DNA from: CAZYQW01 sp964649825
GTDB taxonomy: Bacteria; Planctomycetota; B15-G4; JADJEK01
Assembly (NCBI GenBank): GCA_964649825.1
Contig: CAZYQW010000045.1
Coordinates: forward strand, 11,190-75,189
DNA length: 64,000 bases
Reading direction: 5' to 3'
Part shown: positions 8,139-17,341 of the stretch, in pieces
How the letters are laid out: every line of letters starts with the position of its first letter
How positions within the stretch are numbered: position 1 is the first letter of the stretch
Made by a program: the position numbers and the translations under genes
The notes under the pieces: generated by a model
The model's database searches: none
Seen by the model: only the letters and a program-made list of their open reading frames with translations
Told to the model about the DNA's origin: nothing

Positions 8139-9284
8139 TCACGCGATCCGGCTCGTGTCGAATCCGCCCGCGGGACCCTGTCCGCGCGATCGCTCCGGCA
8201 TCCCGCGGCGCGCGAGGAGCGACCTCTGCTCCGACTCCAGCCGACGGATCTTGGAGAGGATCGCCCACGCCGCCTCCCACCGCGGACTCGATCCGGGTTC
8301 GCCCGCGTACGACTGCTCGAACGCGACGATCCCTCGCTCGACCCTGCGCTCGTGCTCGGCCAGCTTCTCGGCCAGCTCGATCATCGCGGGACGGAGCCGC
8401 GCGCGGAACCAATCGGCCCGCTCGCGCCACGATGACGGCGGCACCTGCGCCTTGATTTCGTCCCATCGGGTTTCCAGCACCTCGATGCCGGATCGCGACC
8501 GCCGGAGCAGGCACTCCCCGCGAAGGCGCTCGCGGCGCAGCACCAGAGGATCCGTCTCGTCCGTCGGCGCCGCCTCCGTCGCGGTCCTGACCCGGCGCGG
8601 CAGAACGGTCGCGCAGAGACCTCGATCGCCGATGGCGCAGGTATCGCAGCGGGGAATGGTGCCGCAGACCGAGAAAGGGCCGGCGACGAACGGGAGGAGC
8701 TCGCGCCGGCGCGCCTCGAGTCTCCGCCGCAGGTCGGCGTCGTCCGGCGCCACCCGCATCGCGAACCGCCAGAGCCGCGCCTCGGGGCCGTCGGGCCGCC
8801 CATTCATCGAGCGGCGGTGGACGTCGATCCTCCGCAGCGCGTCCGGATCGTTCCCCACGATGCCCGCGAGCCGTGCCTCGACGCGATCGCGATCGCCGCT
8901 CGCCCTCACCGCGTCCTCGAACGACGCGCCGCCGCCCCGCCGGGCATCGAGGATCAGGCGCGCGCGCGCCCGCAACCGCCGGAGCGCCGCGCGCCGGCGG
9001 CGGGTCGAATCGTCCCGGCGCCGCATCGGCACGAGCTCCTGCAGCTCGTCCATCGAACACGACGCGAGGCGCGCCAGCGTCACCGAGAGGACGTCGTCAC
9101 GGATCACGTCGAAGTCGCCGTCCGCCTCGAGGATCGCGCGCAGCGCCACGCGATCGTCGATGGACCAGCTTTGCTCTTGATCGACGGACGCCAGCCGCCC
9201 TCCGCAACGGGTCAAAGTCTCCTCGACCGTGACCAGAATCGCGTGGACCCGGTCCGTGTCGCCCACCCCCGTGGTCGACTCCAT
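8139..9284 (-). CDS. Divergent endonuclease III-like Fe-S protein, probably not a glycosylase
   Basis: A 381-residue protein whose N-terminal half follows the HhH-GPD (endonuclease III) plan. Residues 60-90 'DVIRDDVLSVTLARLASCSM' then 'LVP' match the first helices; 'RIDVHRRSMNGR' (152-163) matches the catalytic-aspartate segment of the family (D-T-H-x-x-R...R), giving Asp154; and Cys207-x5-Cys213-x2-Cys216-x7-Cys224 in 'CGTIPRCDTCAIGDRGLC' matches the Fe-S loop. The hairpin that normally carries LPGVGxKTA is reduced to 'LAGIVGNDPDAL' and has no catalytic lysine. Residues 230-381 are an Arg/Glu-rich helical extension of unknown role. The ATG at 9284 follows GAGGG; a TTG/ATG further upstream would overlap dinG. 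It lies 49 bp after dinG, so a shared DNA-repair role is possible. Confidence 0.55.
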   Translation of the reverse strand: MESTTGVGDTDRVHAILVTVEETLTRCGGRLASVDQEQSWSIDDRVALRAILEADGDFDVIRDDVLSVTLARLASCSMDELQELVPMRRRDDSTRRRRAALRRLRARARLILDARRGGGASFEDAVRASGDRDRVEARLAGIVGNDPDALRRIDVHRRSMNGRPDGPEARLWRFAMRVAPDDADLRRRLEARRRELLPFVAGPFSVCGTIPRCDTCAIGDRGLCATVLPRRVRTATEAAPTDETDPLVLRRERLRGECLLRRSRSGIEVLETRWDEIKAQVPPSSWRERADWFRARLRPAMIELAEKLAEHERRVERGIVAFEQSYAGEPGSSPRWEAAWAILSKIRRLESEQRSLLARRGMPERSRGQGPAGGFDTSRIA

Positions 9285-9333
9285 TCCACCCTCGTGATTT
9301 GCCTGGTCCGAACGCCGCCCTGCCTCGGCGATG

Positions 9334-12138
9334 CTACGGATCGTCCTGAGCAATTGAGTCCGATTCAGACGCGCGTATTACGACCCGTCGAGACGGTGAA
9401 CGCAAGAACTGGGACTCCGACTGGAGGATCAGATCACGCGGAGTTTCAGCTTCTGAAACACGGTACGGCGCCAATGCGACGAGGGCTCGCTCGAGGATCT
9501 CACGTTCGTCCCCGACGTCGCACGGCGCGGGCAGGGCGCGACGCACCGAGGGGCCGTACCGGCGCGGCTCGCCGGCTCGGGGGTCGAGAATCAAGACGAC
9601 GCCGCCGTCGCCCGCGCCGCGGACGATCCGCCCTCCGGCCTGCCGGAGGAGGAGCTCGGCGCGGGGGAGCGAGAAATCGAGGAACCCGTCCCCGCCGGCC
9701 GCCTCGACGGCACGGACGCGTGCGGCGTGGATCGGCTCGTCGGGCCGATCGAACGGGATCCGCTCGATCACCACGCAACGGATCCCTCCGTGCGGGGCGT
9801 CCACTCCCTCGAAGAACGCGCGGCCGCCGAGCAGCACCGCTCGCGGCGCGTCGCGGAACCGCTCGAGCAGGCGCGCGGCCGGTCCGTCGTCCCCCGGACA
9901 GAGGACATCGATGCCCCGCCGCGCGAGCGGCACGCGGAGCAGCGCGGCGACCCTCGTCATGCGGGACAACGCGTTGAACAGCACCAACGTTCGTCCTCCG
10001 AGGAGCACCGCCGGGGGGAAGACGAACCGCGCCACGGCGCGACAAGCGGTCTCCTCGTCCGCCGCGAGAGGGCTTGGATCGCCGCGCGGCACGAAGAACC
10101 GCAAACGATGGCGGGTCGGCAGCGGCGAGCCGAGCGCGATCGGCCCCATCGCACGGTCGGCGGGGACGGCGTCGAACCCGAGGTGGTGCGCGAGGTAGTC
10201 GAACCGATCGCCGATCCGCAGCGTCGCGGACGTGAGCACCACGCTGCGCGGCCGCGAGTAGAGCCGCTCGGCGAGCGCGGCTCCGACGTCGAGCGGAGCG
10301 CGCGCGAGACGCCAGCCGCGATCCCGGCCGACGTCGAGCTCGATCCAACGGACGTCCTGGTCGGAGTCGAGGAACGACACGATCGCGTCGCGCGCGTCGG
10401 CGATCGCGGTGCCCGCCGACTCGAGCTCGAGCGCGAGCTCCATGAGCGCGGCCCGTTCGCCGTCGACGCCGCCCAAGTCGTCGGCGAAGGCGATCGTCGC
10501 GTTGGCCGCGAGGGTAAGCCGTCGCGCGACCGAATCGAGCCGATCCAACGATCGCCGCAGCGCCGACGTCAGCTCTGCCGGCACGCTGCGTCCGGCGCCG
10601 ACGTCGACCGTCGCCACGCGAGGCGCTCGATCGCCCGCTGCCGCGGCCGCGCCGTCGATCCGCCCGATCCCGTCGATGGCCGCATCCACCTCGCGCACGT
10701 CCTCGAGCGCGCGATCGGACTCGTCGAGACACGCATCGATCTCGTCCACGATCGCGGGCGGCACTCCACCCGCGAGCCGCCCGGCGCGACGCAAGTGCAC
10801 GGCGATCCCGATGCGCCCGACGCCGCCGCCCTCGATGCGCCGGAGCCGCCCGATCAGGTCGCGGCGGGAGATCGCAACGGTCAGCGCGCTCGTCCCCGCG
10901 TCGATCAAGTGGTGGGCCTCGTCGAACACGATCGCGTCGGCACGCGGAAGGTCGCGCGGCCAGCGGAGCGCGAGGGCGTGGTTCACGACGAGGAGATGCG
11001 CCGCGCGCGCGGCGTGGATCAGCCGTGGATAGAAGCAGGCGCCGCCGTACGGACAGGTCCGCCCCGACGCGCCGTGCTCGGAGCGGACCGCGTCCAGGAA
11101 CCTCCGCAGCCGCGGAAGGCGATCGATCGCCCACGACGAGACCCGCTCGAGGTCGCCGTCGCGGGACGCTCCCGCGAACCGGGACAGGTAGAGCGACGCG
11201 ATCCGCTCCTCCGGATCGCCGGAACGACGGGCGGCGTCGACGAGGACGTCGACCCGGTGCCGGCAGAGGTAGTCGGCGCGCCCCTTCACCAGCACCGCAC
11301 GCAGCCGCATCCCGAGCGCGCCCAGGATCACCGGCAGGTCGCGCTCGAAGAGCTGCGCCTGCAGGTTCTTCGTCTTGGTCGAGAGCACGACGGGCTGCTG
11401 GTTGCGCGCGGCGTGGAGCACCATCGGAACCAGGTAGCCGAACGTCTTGCCGACTCCGGCGCCGGCCTCGACCATGGCCACGCGACCATCGTTCAACGCC
11501 GCGGCCGCGACCCGGGCGAGCGCGAACTGCGCCTCGCGCGGCGCGTAGCCGGGGATCGCTCGAGCCAGGGTCCCGCCGGCGCCGAAGACGGCGTGGAGCT
11601 CGGAGTCCTCGATCCGGGCGAGGACGGGGGCCGGCTCCCCCCGCGCCGGGCCGTCGGCCAGCGACGCGCTCCCCACCACGACCGCGCCGCCGCGGCCCTC
11701 GCCGGCGAAGACCACGGCCAGCGGCGAGCGAGCATCCTCGAGATCGCGCGCGACCTCCAGTCGTTCGGAATCGGCGAGGTGCAGCACCTCGAGCGAGGCG
11801 CGCGCCCACTCTGCCCGAAGCGTCCGAACGTCGTCGCGAGAAGCGACCACCCGTTCCGGTGCGAGCAGATGGAGCAGCAGCTCGAGCTCGAGGACGACGA
11901 CCTCGTCGAGCCGGCGCGCGCTGATCGCGAGCCGCCGCAGGAAGCGAGCTCGATCACGGACGACGAGCGCCGTCCCCGCCGACTTCTCGAACACGAGCCT
12001 GGCGGCGTCTTCCCGGTCGGCGTGCGCGAGCTCGTGGCTCTCGATCGGGCCCTCGCTCGTCGACCGCGCGACCTCGATGCGAAGGCCGCCACCGGCGGTC
12101 GTCTCGAGGTGCACGAACGTGAGCGCAAGAGCGTTCAT
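9334..12138 (-). CDS. dinG: DinG-family ATP-dependent DNA helicase
   Basis: A superfamily 2, XPD-like helicase of 934 residues. Walker A is 'VEAGAGVGKT' (about 221-230) and the DEAH box is 'AIVFDEAHHLID' (about 405). The Fe-S region shows one early Cys (CRHRV, about 290) and 'CPYGGAC' (about 361-367) before 'AHLLVVNHALAL'; a fourth cysteine is not obvious. C-terminal motifs include 'VVLTSATLRIGDRFDY', 'RTLVLFNALSRMTRVA', 'AVLLGGRAFFEGVDAPHG' and 'AGGRIVRG'. Residues 1-200 look like a decayed DnaQ-type exonuclease domain: 'LTFVHLETT' keeps the Glu but has His in place of the first catalytic Asp. The ATG at 12138 overlaps the upstream glycosyltransferase stop by 4 bp (ATGA), which fixes the start. 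Confidence 0.85.
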   Translation of the reverse strand: MNALALTFVHLETTAGGGLRIEVARSTSEGPIESHELAHADREDAARLVFEKSAGTALVVRDRARFLRRLAISARRLDEVVVLELELLLHLLAPERVVASRDDVRTLRAEWARASLEVLHLADSERLEVARDLEDARSPLAVVFAGEGRGGAVVVGSASLADGPARGEPAPVLARIEDSELHAVFGAGGTLARAIPGYAPREAQFALARVAAAALNDGRVAMVEAGAGVGKTFGYLVPMVLHAARNQQPVVLSTKTKNLQAQLFERDLPVILGALGMRLRAVLVKGRADYLCRHRVDVLVDAARRSGDPEERIASLYLSRFAGASRDGDLERVSSWAIDRLPRLRRFLDAVRSEHGASGRTCPYGGACFYPRLIHAARAAHLLVVNHALALRWPRDLPRADAIVFDEAHHLIDAGTSALTVAISRRDLIGRLRRIEGGGVGRIGIAVHLRRAGRLAGGVPPAIVDEIDACLDESDRALEDVREVDAAIDGIGRIDGAAAAAGDRAPRVATVDVGAGRSVPAELTSALRRSLDRLDSVARRLTLAANATIAFADDLGGVDGERAALMELALELESAGTAIADARDAIVSFLDSDQDVRWIELDVGRDRGWRLARAPLDVGAALAERLYSRPRSVVLTSATLRIGDRFDYLAHHLGFDAVPADRAMGPIALGSPLPTRHRLRFFVPRGDPSPLAADEETACRAVARFVFPPAVLLGGRTLVLFNALSRMTRVAALLRVPLARRGIDVLCPGDDGPAARLLERFRDAPRAVLLGGRAFFEGVDAPHGGIRCVVIERIPFDRPDEPIHAARVRAVEAAGGDGFLDFSLPRAELLLRQAGGRIVRGAGDGGVVLILDPRAGEPRRYGPSVRRALPAPCDVGDEREILERALVALAPYRVSEAETPRDLILQSESQFLRSPSRRVVIRASESDSIAQDDP

Positions 12139-12908
12139 CGGCCCTCGAGACGCCGCTCCCACCGCTTCGCGTACTTGAGGAAGACGTAGAACGCCCCCAT
12201 CCCCGCCACGATCAGGCCGCGCACGCCGTCCCGGAACCCTCCCTTCAGGACGTACATCTTGAAGAAGCGCAGCGGTGGACGGAACAGGAGCCGCGCCACG
12301 GTCGCCCGTTCGCCGCGCTCGGCCGCGCGATCCGCCGAGATCGTCGTGTACTGATCGATCTTCGACACATGGTGCGACAGGTCGCGATAGTTGTAGTGGA
12401 CGAGCTCGCCGGCCAACCGGAACGTCGCGCCGTCCACCTCCACGCGATCATGCGGATCGGTGCCCGTCCATCGGCCGTGACGGCGGTCGAACAGCCGCAC
12501 CCGCCACTCCGGCCACCAACCGCCGTGGTCGATGAAGCGCCCGAGGTAGAAGACGTGTCGAGCGACCTCGTACGCGTCCCCATCCGACCCTTCCGCGAGC
12601 GCTTTCTCGATTGCGTCCGCCAGGCGCGAATCGACCCGCTCGTCGGCGTCGATGCAGAAGACCCAGTCGTGCGCGGCGAGGTCGACGGCGAGCTGCTTCT
12701 GCTTGACGTGGCCGAGGAACTCCTGCGACACGACGCGGGCGCCGAGGCCAGCCGCGATCGCGACGGTGTCGTCGGTCGAAAGCGAGTCGACCACCACCAC
12801 TTCGTCGGCGAAGCCGAGCGAACGAATGCAGTCGCCGATGTGGCCCGCTTCGTTACGGGTGATGATGCAGGCCGAGACCGGCCGGCGCCGCGACACGGCC
12901 GGCGTCAT
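12135..12908 (-). CDS. Family 2 glycosyltransferase, WaaE/KdtX-like
   Basis: A 257-residue GT-A fold sugar transferase that probably modifies LPS core or another envelope glycan. The opening 'VSACIITRNEAGHIGDCIRS' and 'ADEVVVVDSLSTDDTVAIA' bind the nucleotide sugar, and 'DWVFCIDADERV' carries the metal-binding Asp-x-Asp. 'GGWWPEWRVRLFDRR' and the His-rich 'ELVHYNYRDLSHHVSKIDQY' match the WaaE/KdtX group (beta-glucosyl transfer to LPS heptose in Enterobacteria). The C terminus has a weak hydrophobic stretch likely to sit on the inner membrane. The ATG at 12908 overlaps the M61 peptidase stop by 4 bp; an earlier ATG at 12962 would lie inside that gene. Confidence 0.85.
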   Translation of the reverse strand: MTPAVSRRRPVSACIITRNEAGHIGDCIRSLGFADEVVVVDSLSTDDTVAIAAGLGARVVSQEFLGHVKQKQLAVDLAAHDWVFCIDADERVDSRLADAIEKALAEGSDGDAYEVARHVFYLGRFIDHGGWWPEWRVRLFDRRHGRWTGTDPHDRVEVDGATFRLAGELVHYNYRDLSHHVSKIDQYTTISADRAAERGERATVARLLFRPPLRFFKMYVLKGGFRDGVRGLIVAGMGAFYVFLKYAKRWERRLEGR

Positions 12909-14608
12909 CCGCGGAACCACGCCTCGCGACGCGCCGACGGTTCGCTCTCGCGGATGCGCCACGGGCGGGAGGGGGACGGCGACAGCGTGACCTCCATGGT
13001 CGCCAGGCGATCGTCACGGAAGATCGTGATCGCGGCGGTCCGACCCGGGCCGATCCCCGCGAGCCGCGCGGCGAGCGCCCCCTCGCCGACGCGATAGCCG
13101 CCCACCGCGATGATCTCGTCGCGCGCCGACAGCCCCGCCGCCGCCGCGGGGCCGTCCGCGTCCACCGACTCGATCACGAGCCGTGCGCCCCCCTTCGGGA
13201 TCCGCGCTCCGAGCAGGTCGTAGGTGGACGGGCGCGACGCTTCGTGCCGTTCGAGGACGAGGCCGTAGTGCGCGAGCGCGCCCTCGAAGTCGAGCTCGTC
13301 GGTGCCGCGCACGTGCCGAGCGAAGAACGCCGCGAGCGGCACGCCGGAGACTTCCGACGCGAGCGACTCGAACTCCTCCTCCGTGAACCCGGGAGACCTC
13401 TCTGGATAGCGGGCGAACAGCTCGCGCAGGACGTCGTCGAGCGATCGCGCGTCGTGGGAGGCGCGGCGGATCTCGACGTCGAGCAGGAGCGCCACGAGCG
13501 ACCCCTTCTGGTAGTAGGAGACGCCCGCGTTCCGCGAGTCCTCGTCGGGCCGATAGAGCTGGATCCACGCCAGCATGGACGCCTCCGCGAGACTCTGGCG
13601 GCGTCGGCCCGGCGTGCGCCGGTAGCGCGTGATCTCCTCGCCGAGCCGTCTCAGGTACGCCTCCCGCGTCACGACCCCGGCGCGCACGGGGAGGAGCTCG
13701 TCGTAGTACGCCGTGACCCCTTCGCAGACCCACAGGAGTCGCGTGTACGTCTCCGCGTCGAAGTCGTACGGCGTGAAATCGCGGGGCTTCGTCCGCTTGA
13801 CGTTCCACGCGTGGAAGTGCTCGTGCGCGACGAGGGTCAGGAAGTCGTGATACGTCTTCTTGTCCGCGTAGGCGAACCGCGGGAACTGCAGGACGCTCGA
13901 GTCCCGGTGCTCGAGCCCGCCGCGGCCGGAACCGCCGTTCTGGACCAGGAAGACGTAGCGCTCGTAGGGGAGACCGCCGAGCATCCTCGCCGCCGCCTCC
14001 ACAAGGCGCGTCGTGTCGCCCGCGATGCCTTCCAGGTCGTGGTTCCCCCCGCCGACCACGACGACCTCGTGCGGACGGCCGGCTGCGCTGAACGTGACGC
14101 GGTCGAAGCGCCCGCACTGGATCGGGGCGTCGTTCAGGTCGTGGTACGACGGCGCGGTGAAGCGATGCCCATCGCCGTCCCGCGCCAGTGCGGTCGCGAC
14201 CTCCCACCCGGCCGGCAGCTCGAGGACCACGCGATGCTGCACCTCATCCATCCCCCGAACTCCGAGGAAGACGGAGTGGCTGTTCAAAAGCGCGTTGTCC
14301 TCGACGACGTAGCTCGTACGAACCGATTGCTCGAACGCATAGAGCCGGTAGTCGACCTCGACCGGCGCGCCCGGCGTGGCGTGCACGCGAAACGAGTTCT
14401 TGTCCTCGCGCTCGACCCGGAACACGGTGCCGTCCGCGCCGTGTGCGACCAGCTCACGGATGTTGCGAGCGAACTCGCGAATCAAGTAGGAGCCCGGCGT
14501 CCACGTCGGCATCCAGACCACCATCCCGTCGGGCGCTGCGCCGAGACGGAGCGAAACATCGACGTGGTGCGACGCGGGGCTTGGGATGCGGACGGTGTAC
14601 TCGATCAT
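12905..14608 (-). CDS. M61-family (glycyl aminopeptidase-type) metallopeptidase with PDZ domain
   Basis: A 567-residue zinc peptidase. The N-terminal half is the beta-rich M61 domain ('MVVWMPTWTPGSYLIREFAR'). The catalytic domain has the zinc helix 'VAHEHFHAWNVKR' (His262, Glu263, His266) and the third-ligand Glu in 'WVCEGVTAYYDE' about 50 residues on. Residues about 470-555 form a PDZ domain ('GGARLVIESVDADGPAAAAG', 'ARDEIIAVGGYRV'). Known members prefer N-terminal Gly or Ala. I see no signal peptide, so it may be cytoplasmic. It starts 82 bp after glcF; a TAGACT box (14624-14629) lies just upstream, so it may head its own operon with the glycosyltransferase and dinG. Confidence 0.9.
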   Translation of the reverse strand: MIEYTVRIPSPASHHVDVSLRLGAAPDGMVVWMPTWTPGSYLIREFARNIRELVAHGADGTVFRVEREDKNSFRVHATPGAPVEVDYRLYAFEQSVRTSYVVEDNALLNSHSVFLGVRGMDEVQHRVVLELPAGWEVATALARDGDGHRFTAPSYHDLNDAPIQCGRFDRVTFSAAGRPHEVVVVGGGNHDLEGIAGDTTRLVEAAARMLGGLPYERYVFLVQNGGSGRGGLEHRDSSVLQFPRFAYADKKTYHDFLTLVAHEHFHAWNVKRTKPRDFTPYDFDAETYTRLLWVCEGVTAYYDELLPVRAGVVTREAYLRRLGEEITRYRRTPGRRRQSLAEASMLAWIQLYRPDEDSRNAGVSYYQKGSLVALLLDVEIRRASHDARSLDDVLRELFARYPERSPGFTEEEFESLASEVSGVPLAAFFARHVRGTDELDFEGALAHYGLVLERHEASRPSTYDLLGARIPKGGARLVIESVDADGPAAAAGLSARDEIIAVGGYRVGEGALAARLAGIGPGRTAAITIFRDDRLATMEVTLSPSPSRPWRIRESEPSARREAWFRG

Positions 14609-14690
14609 CGTGGGAGTCCACAGAGTCTATCGAGCCGCCCGCCCGAGACCCATGAACGGAATGTCGCTCCCGACGCGGATGCGGTCGTCG

Positions 14691-15995
14691 TCATCGCGCC
14701 CTCGCGACGGCCTCGATCGGGTGGATCACCTCGACGTCGAGGCCGGCGATCCGGATCCCGGCGCGCCACTGGAGGATGCATCCGGGGTTCGCGGTCGCGA
14801 GCACCTTCGCGCCGCTCTTCGCGAGCGCGGCGAGCCGGGCCCGAAGCAGCGCCATCGACTCGTTCGGATGCAGCGCGTTGAAAAGGCCGGCCGCGCCGCA
14901 GCAGCGGTCGGAGTCGTCGAGTTCGACGAGCGTCACGCCGGGCACGGCCCGCAGCAGGTCGCGCGGAGCGGCGCGAACCCCCTGCGCGTGGGCGAGGTGG
15001 CACGCGTCGGCGTACGCGACGGTCGTCTCGAACGTGCCACGGATCGGACGCAGTCCTTCGCGCATCAGGAACTCGGTCACGTCCATCACCCGCGAGGAGA
15101 ACCCCTCGGCCGCTCGACGGTCGTCGGCGGCCGCGTGAGGCGCCTCGCGCAGCAGACGACCGTACTCCTTCATCATCGCGCCGCAGCCGGCCGAGTTCAC
15201 GAGCACGGCGTCGACCGGGCCGAGCTCCTTGAACGAGCGAATCGTCCGGACCGCGGCGCTCTCCGCGACGTCGGCCGCCGAGAAGTGCGCCGACAGCGCG
15301 CCGCAGCACGTTCGCCGCGACGGGATCATGACGTCGTACCCCTGCTCGGTCAGGACGCGGACGGTCGCGCGATTCGTGTCGCCAAGGAGAAGCGGCTGGA
15401 CGCAACCTTCGAGCAGAGCGACGCGACCACGGCGCTCGCCGATCGACGAGTGGTACCCCTCCAGCGGACGCCTCCGCTCCGCCGTCGGCATGTCGGGGAG
15501 CAGGCGATCGCGAAGGTCGAGGTCCGGCGCGAGGTACTTGAGCGTTCCGTAGCGGCGCAGCAGCCCGCGCACCCCCAGCGCCTCGTACGCGGCGAGCATC
15601 CACGCGACGGCGCGCAGGCGCCGCGGGAAAGGAAGGAGGTGCCGGACCGCGATCCGTCGCAGCCGGTTCGCCCACGTCGGGGCTCGGTGCGGTTCGAGCA
15701 GGCGGCTCCGGCCGAACTCCATCATCTCGCCGAACCGCACGCCGGACGGACAGACCGGCTCGCAGGCCCGGCAGACGAGGCAGAGGTCGAGGTCGCGTTG
15801 AACGTTCTCCGTCGGCTCGATCGCCCCTTCGGCCAGTCCGCGGAGCAGGTAGATCCTCCCGCGAGGCCCTGTTCCCTCGCGACCGAGGAGTTCGTAGGTC
15901 GGACACGCGGGCAGGCAGAGCCCGCAGTGGACGCAGTCGAGCGTCTTCTGGTACTGGACCAGGTCGTGCTTGCTCTGGATCGACGCGCCGCTCAC
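14691..15995 (-). CDS. glcF: Glycolate oxidase iron-sulfur subunit
   Basis: The electron-transfer subunit of glycolate dehydrogenase, 434 residues. Two 4Fe-4S motifs are intact: 'CVHCGLCLPACPTY' and 'CLVCRACEPVCPSG'. Two later CCG-type domains follow ('RTCCGALSAHFS' and 'DRCCGAAGLFNALHPNES'), which bind a further redox centre in this family. The GTG start at 15995 is preceded by a strong GGGAGGAG site and overlaps the glcE stop by 4 bp (GTGA). It passes electrons from GlcD/GlcE to the quinone pool at the inner membrane. Confidence 0.94.
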   Translation of the reverse strand: MSGASIQSKHDLVQYQKTLDCVHCGLCLPACPTYELLGREGTGPRGRIYLLRGLAEGAIEPTENVQRDLDLCLVCRACEPVCPSGVRFGEMMEFGRSRLLEPHRAPTWANRLRRIAVRHLLPFPRRLRAVAWMLAAYEALGVRGLLRRYGTLKYLAPDLDLRDRLLPDMPTAERRRPLEGYHSSIGERRGRVALLEGCVQPLLLGDTNRATVRVLTEQGYDVMIPSRRTCCGALSAHFSAADVAESAAVRTIRSFKELGPVDAVLVNSAGCGAMMKEYGRLLREAPHAAADDRRAAEGFSSRVMDVTEFLMREGLRPIRGTFETTVAYADACHLAHAQGVRAAPRDLLRAVPGVTLVELDDSDRCCGAAGLFNALHPNESMALLRARLAALAKSGAKVLATANPGCILQWRAGIRIAGLDVEVIHPIEAVARAR

Positions 15996-17341
15996 GTCAC
16001 TCCTCCCGGCGCGAATCGACCCGGGGCGAGGACCCGGTGCGGATCGAGCGCGCACTTCACGCGGCCGACGAGGGCCGGCGCCTGGACCCGTCCGAGGAAG
16101 ACGTCGTGTTGCCGTCGCCAACGCAGGGGAGCCGACTCTACGACCCACCCGCCCGGGCCCCCCTCGGGGATGAGCCGCGCGAGCCCGGCGACGAGCTCGT
16201 CCGACGGCTCGCCCGGGACGCCGACCCGCACCACGCCGAGCAACGGCTCGCAGACCACGTGCGGCACGAGGTCGACGCCGGCCGCGATGGCGAAGATCGA
16301 TTCGACGATCCCGCCGACCACCGATCGACCGTTTCGAAACGGCAACAGGGTCCCCTGGATCACCGAACCGCTTCCGCCGGCGTCGAGCCGAGAGTGGACG
16401 TCGCGGAGCGCGGACCAGAGCACGTCCGCCGAGCGGTCGTCGAGATCGATCGACCGTACGTCGCGCGACGCGTCGAGGAGGCTCGCGATTCGTTCGACCG
16501 AGTCGCTGACGCCGCGCCCGGTGCCGTGCAGGCGGATCCCGACGACGAACTCGCCTTCACCCTCCGTCACGACGACGCCGGGACAGGCGCGATCGAGCGC
16601 CGGCGCGTCGATCAACGAGAGCGCGGCGACATCGAGCCCGCTCCGGCGCAGGGCAAGGAGGAACCCGTCGAGCTCGTCCAGGTCGGAGAACACGAGACAT
16701 CGCGTGACGTCGCGGGCGGGGAGCGGCGCCAACCGCAGGGACAGCTCGGTCACGACGCCGAGCGTGCCGAGCGAGCCGTGATAAAGCCGATGGAGGTCGA
16801 ACCCGGTGACGTTCTTCACGAGTCGTCCGCCGGACTTCGTGCACGTGCCGTCGGGGTGGGCGGCGCGGCAGCCGAGCACGTGGTCGCGCGGCCGCCCGTA
16901 GCCGGTGCGGAGCGGTCCGGAGACGCCCGCCGCCACGACTCCCCCGACGGTCGCCCGATGCAGCCCCGGGGGATCGAGGGGCAGCTGCTGCCCCTCGTCG
17001 CGGGCGCGTGCGAGCACCTCGTTCAGGCGCGTGCCGGCGCGCACGACCATCGTCTGGTCGGCCACGTCGTAGTCGACGATCCCCGCCATCTCCGTCGTCA
17101 CGACGACGACGACCTCGGCGCGAGCCGGGAGGTTCCCGAGACGCTGGTGCTGGCCCGCTCCCCACGGCACCACGGCCGCCCCCGAAAGCGCCGCGACGCG
17201 GAGCACCGCCGCGCACTGCTCCTCGGTAGCCGGCGACGCCGCCACGGCGTGGGCCGTGCCGAGGGCTCGCGCCACCTCGCCGTCGGCGCCGATCTCCCAG
17301 ACCGCGTCGCCGCCCAAGAGCTGCCGGAGCCGCTCGATCAC
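15992..17341 (-). CDS. glcE: Glycolate oxidase FAD-binding subunit
   Basis: A 449-residue FAD-binding (PP-loop/VAO type) subunit of glycolate dehydrogenase. The FAD site is seen as 'GAAVVPWGAGQHQRLGN' and 'LDPPGLHRATVGGVVAAGVS', and 'RDHVLGC' and 'KSGGRLVKNVTGFDLHRL' are GlcE hallmarks. It is a little longer than E. coli GlcE (about 350) because the N-terminal FAD region and the C terminus ('LGRVQAPALVGRVKCALDP') are extended. The GTG start at 17341 overlaps the glcD stop by 4 bp; the long open frame beyond it is the shadow of glcD. Confidence 0.92.
   Translation of the reverse strand: MIERLRQLLGGDAVWEIGADGEVARALGTAHAVAASPATEEQCAAVLRVAALSGAAVVPWGAGQHQRLGNLPARAEVVVVVTTEMAGIVDYDVADQTMVVRAGTRLNEVLARARDEGQQLPLDPPGLHRATVGGVVAAGVSGPLRTGYGRPRDHVLGCRAAHPDGTCTKSGGRLVKNVTGFDLHRLYHGSLGTLGVVTELSLRLAPLPARDVTRCLVFSDLDELDGFLLALRRSGLDVAALSLIDAPALDRACPGVVVTEGEGEFVVGIRLHGTGRGVSDSVERIASLLDASRDVRSIDLDDRSADVLWSALRDVHSRLDAGGSGSVIQGTLLPFRNGRSVVGGIVESIFAIAAGVDLVPHVVCEPLLGVVRVGVPGEPSDELVAGLARLIPEGGPGGWVVESAPLRWRRQHDVFLGRVQAPALVGRVKCALDPHRVLAPGRFAPGGVT

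Noticed and set aside
9727..12189. 820-codon open frame opposite dinG
   Set aside because: Antisense to a gene with clear helicase motifs; composition (His, Arg, Asp, Glu repeats) is that of a GC-rich shadow.
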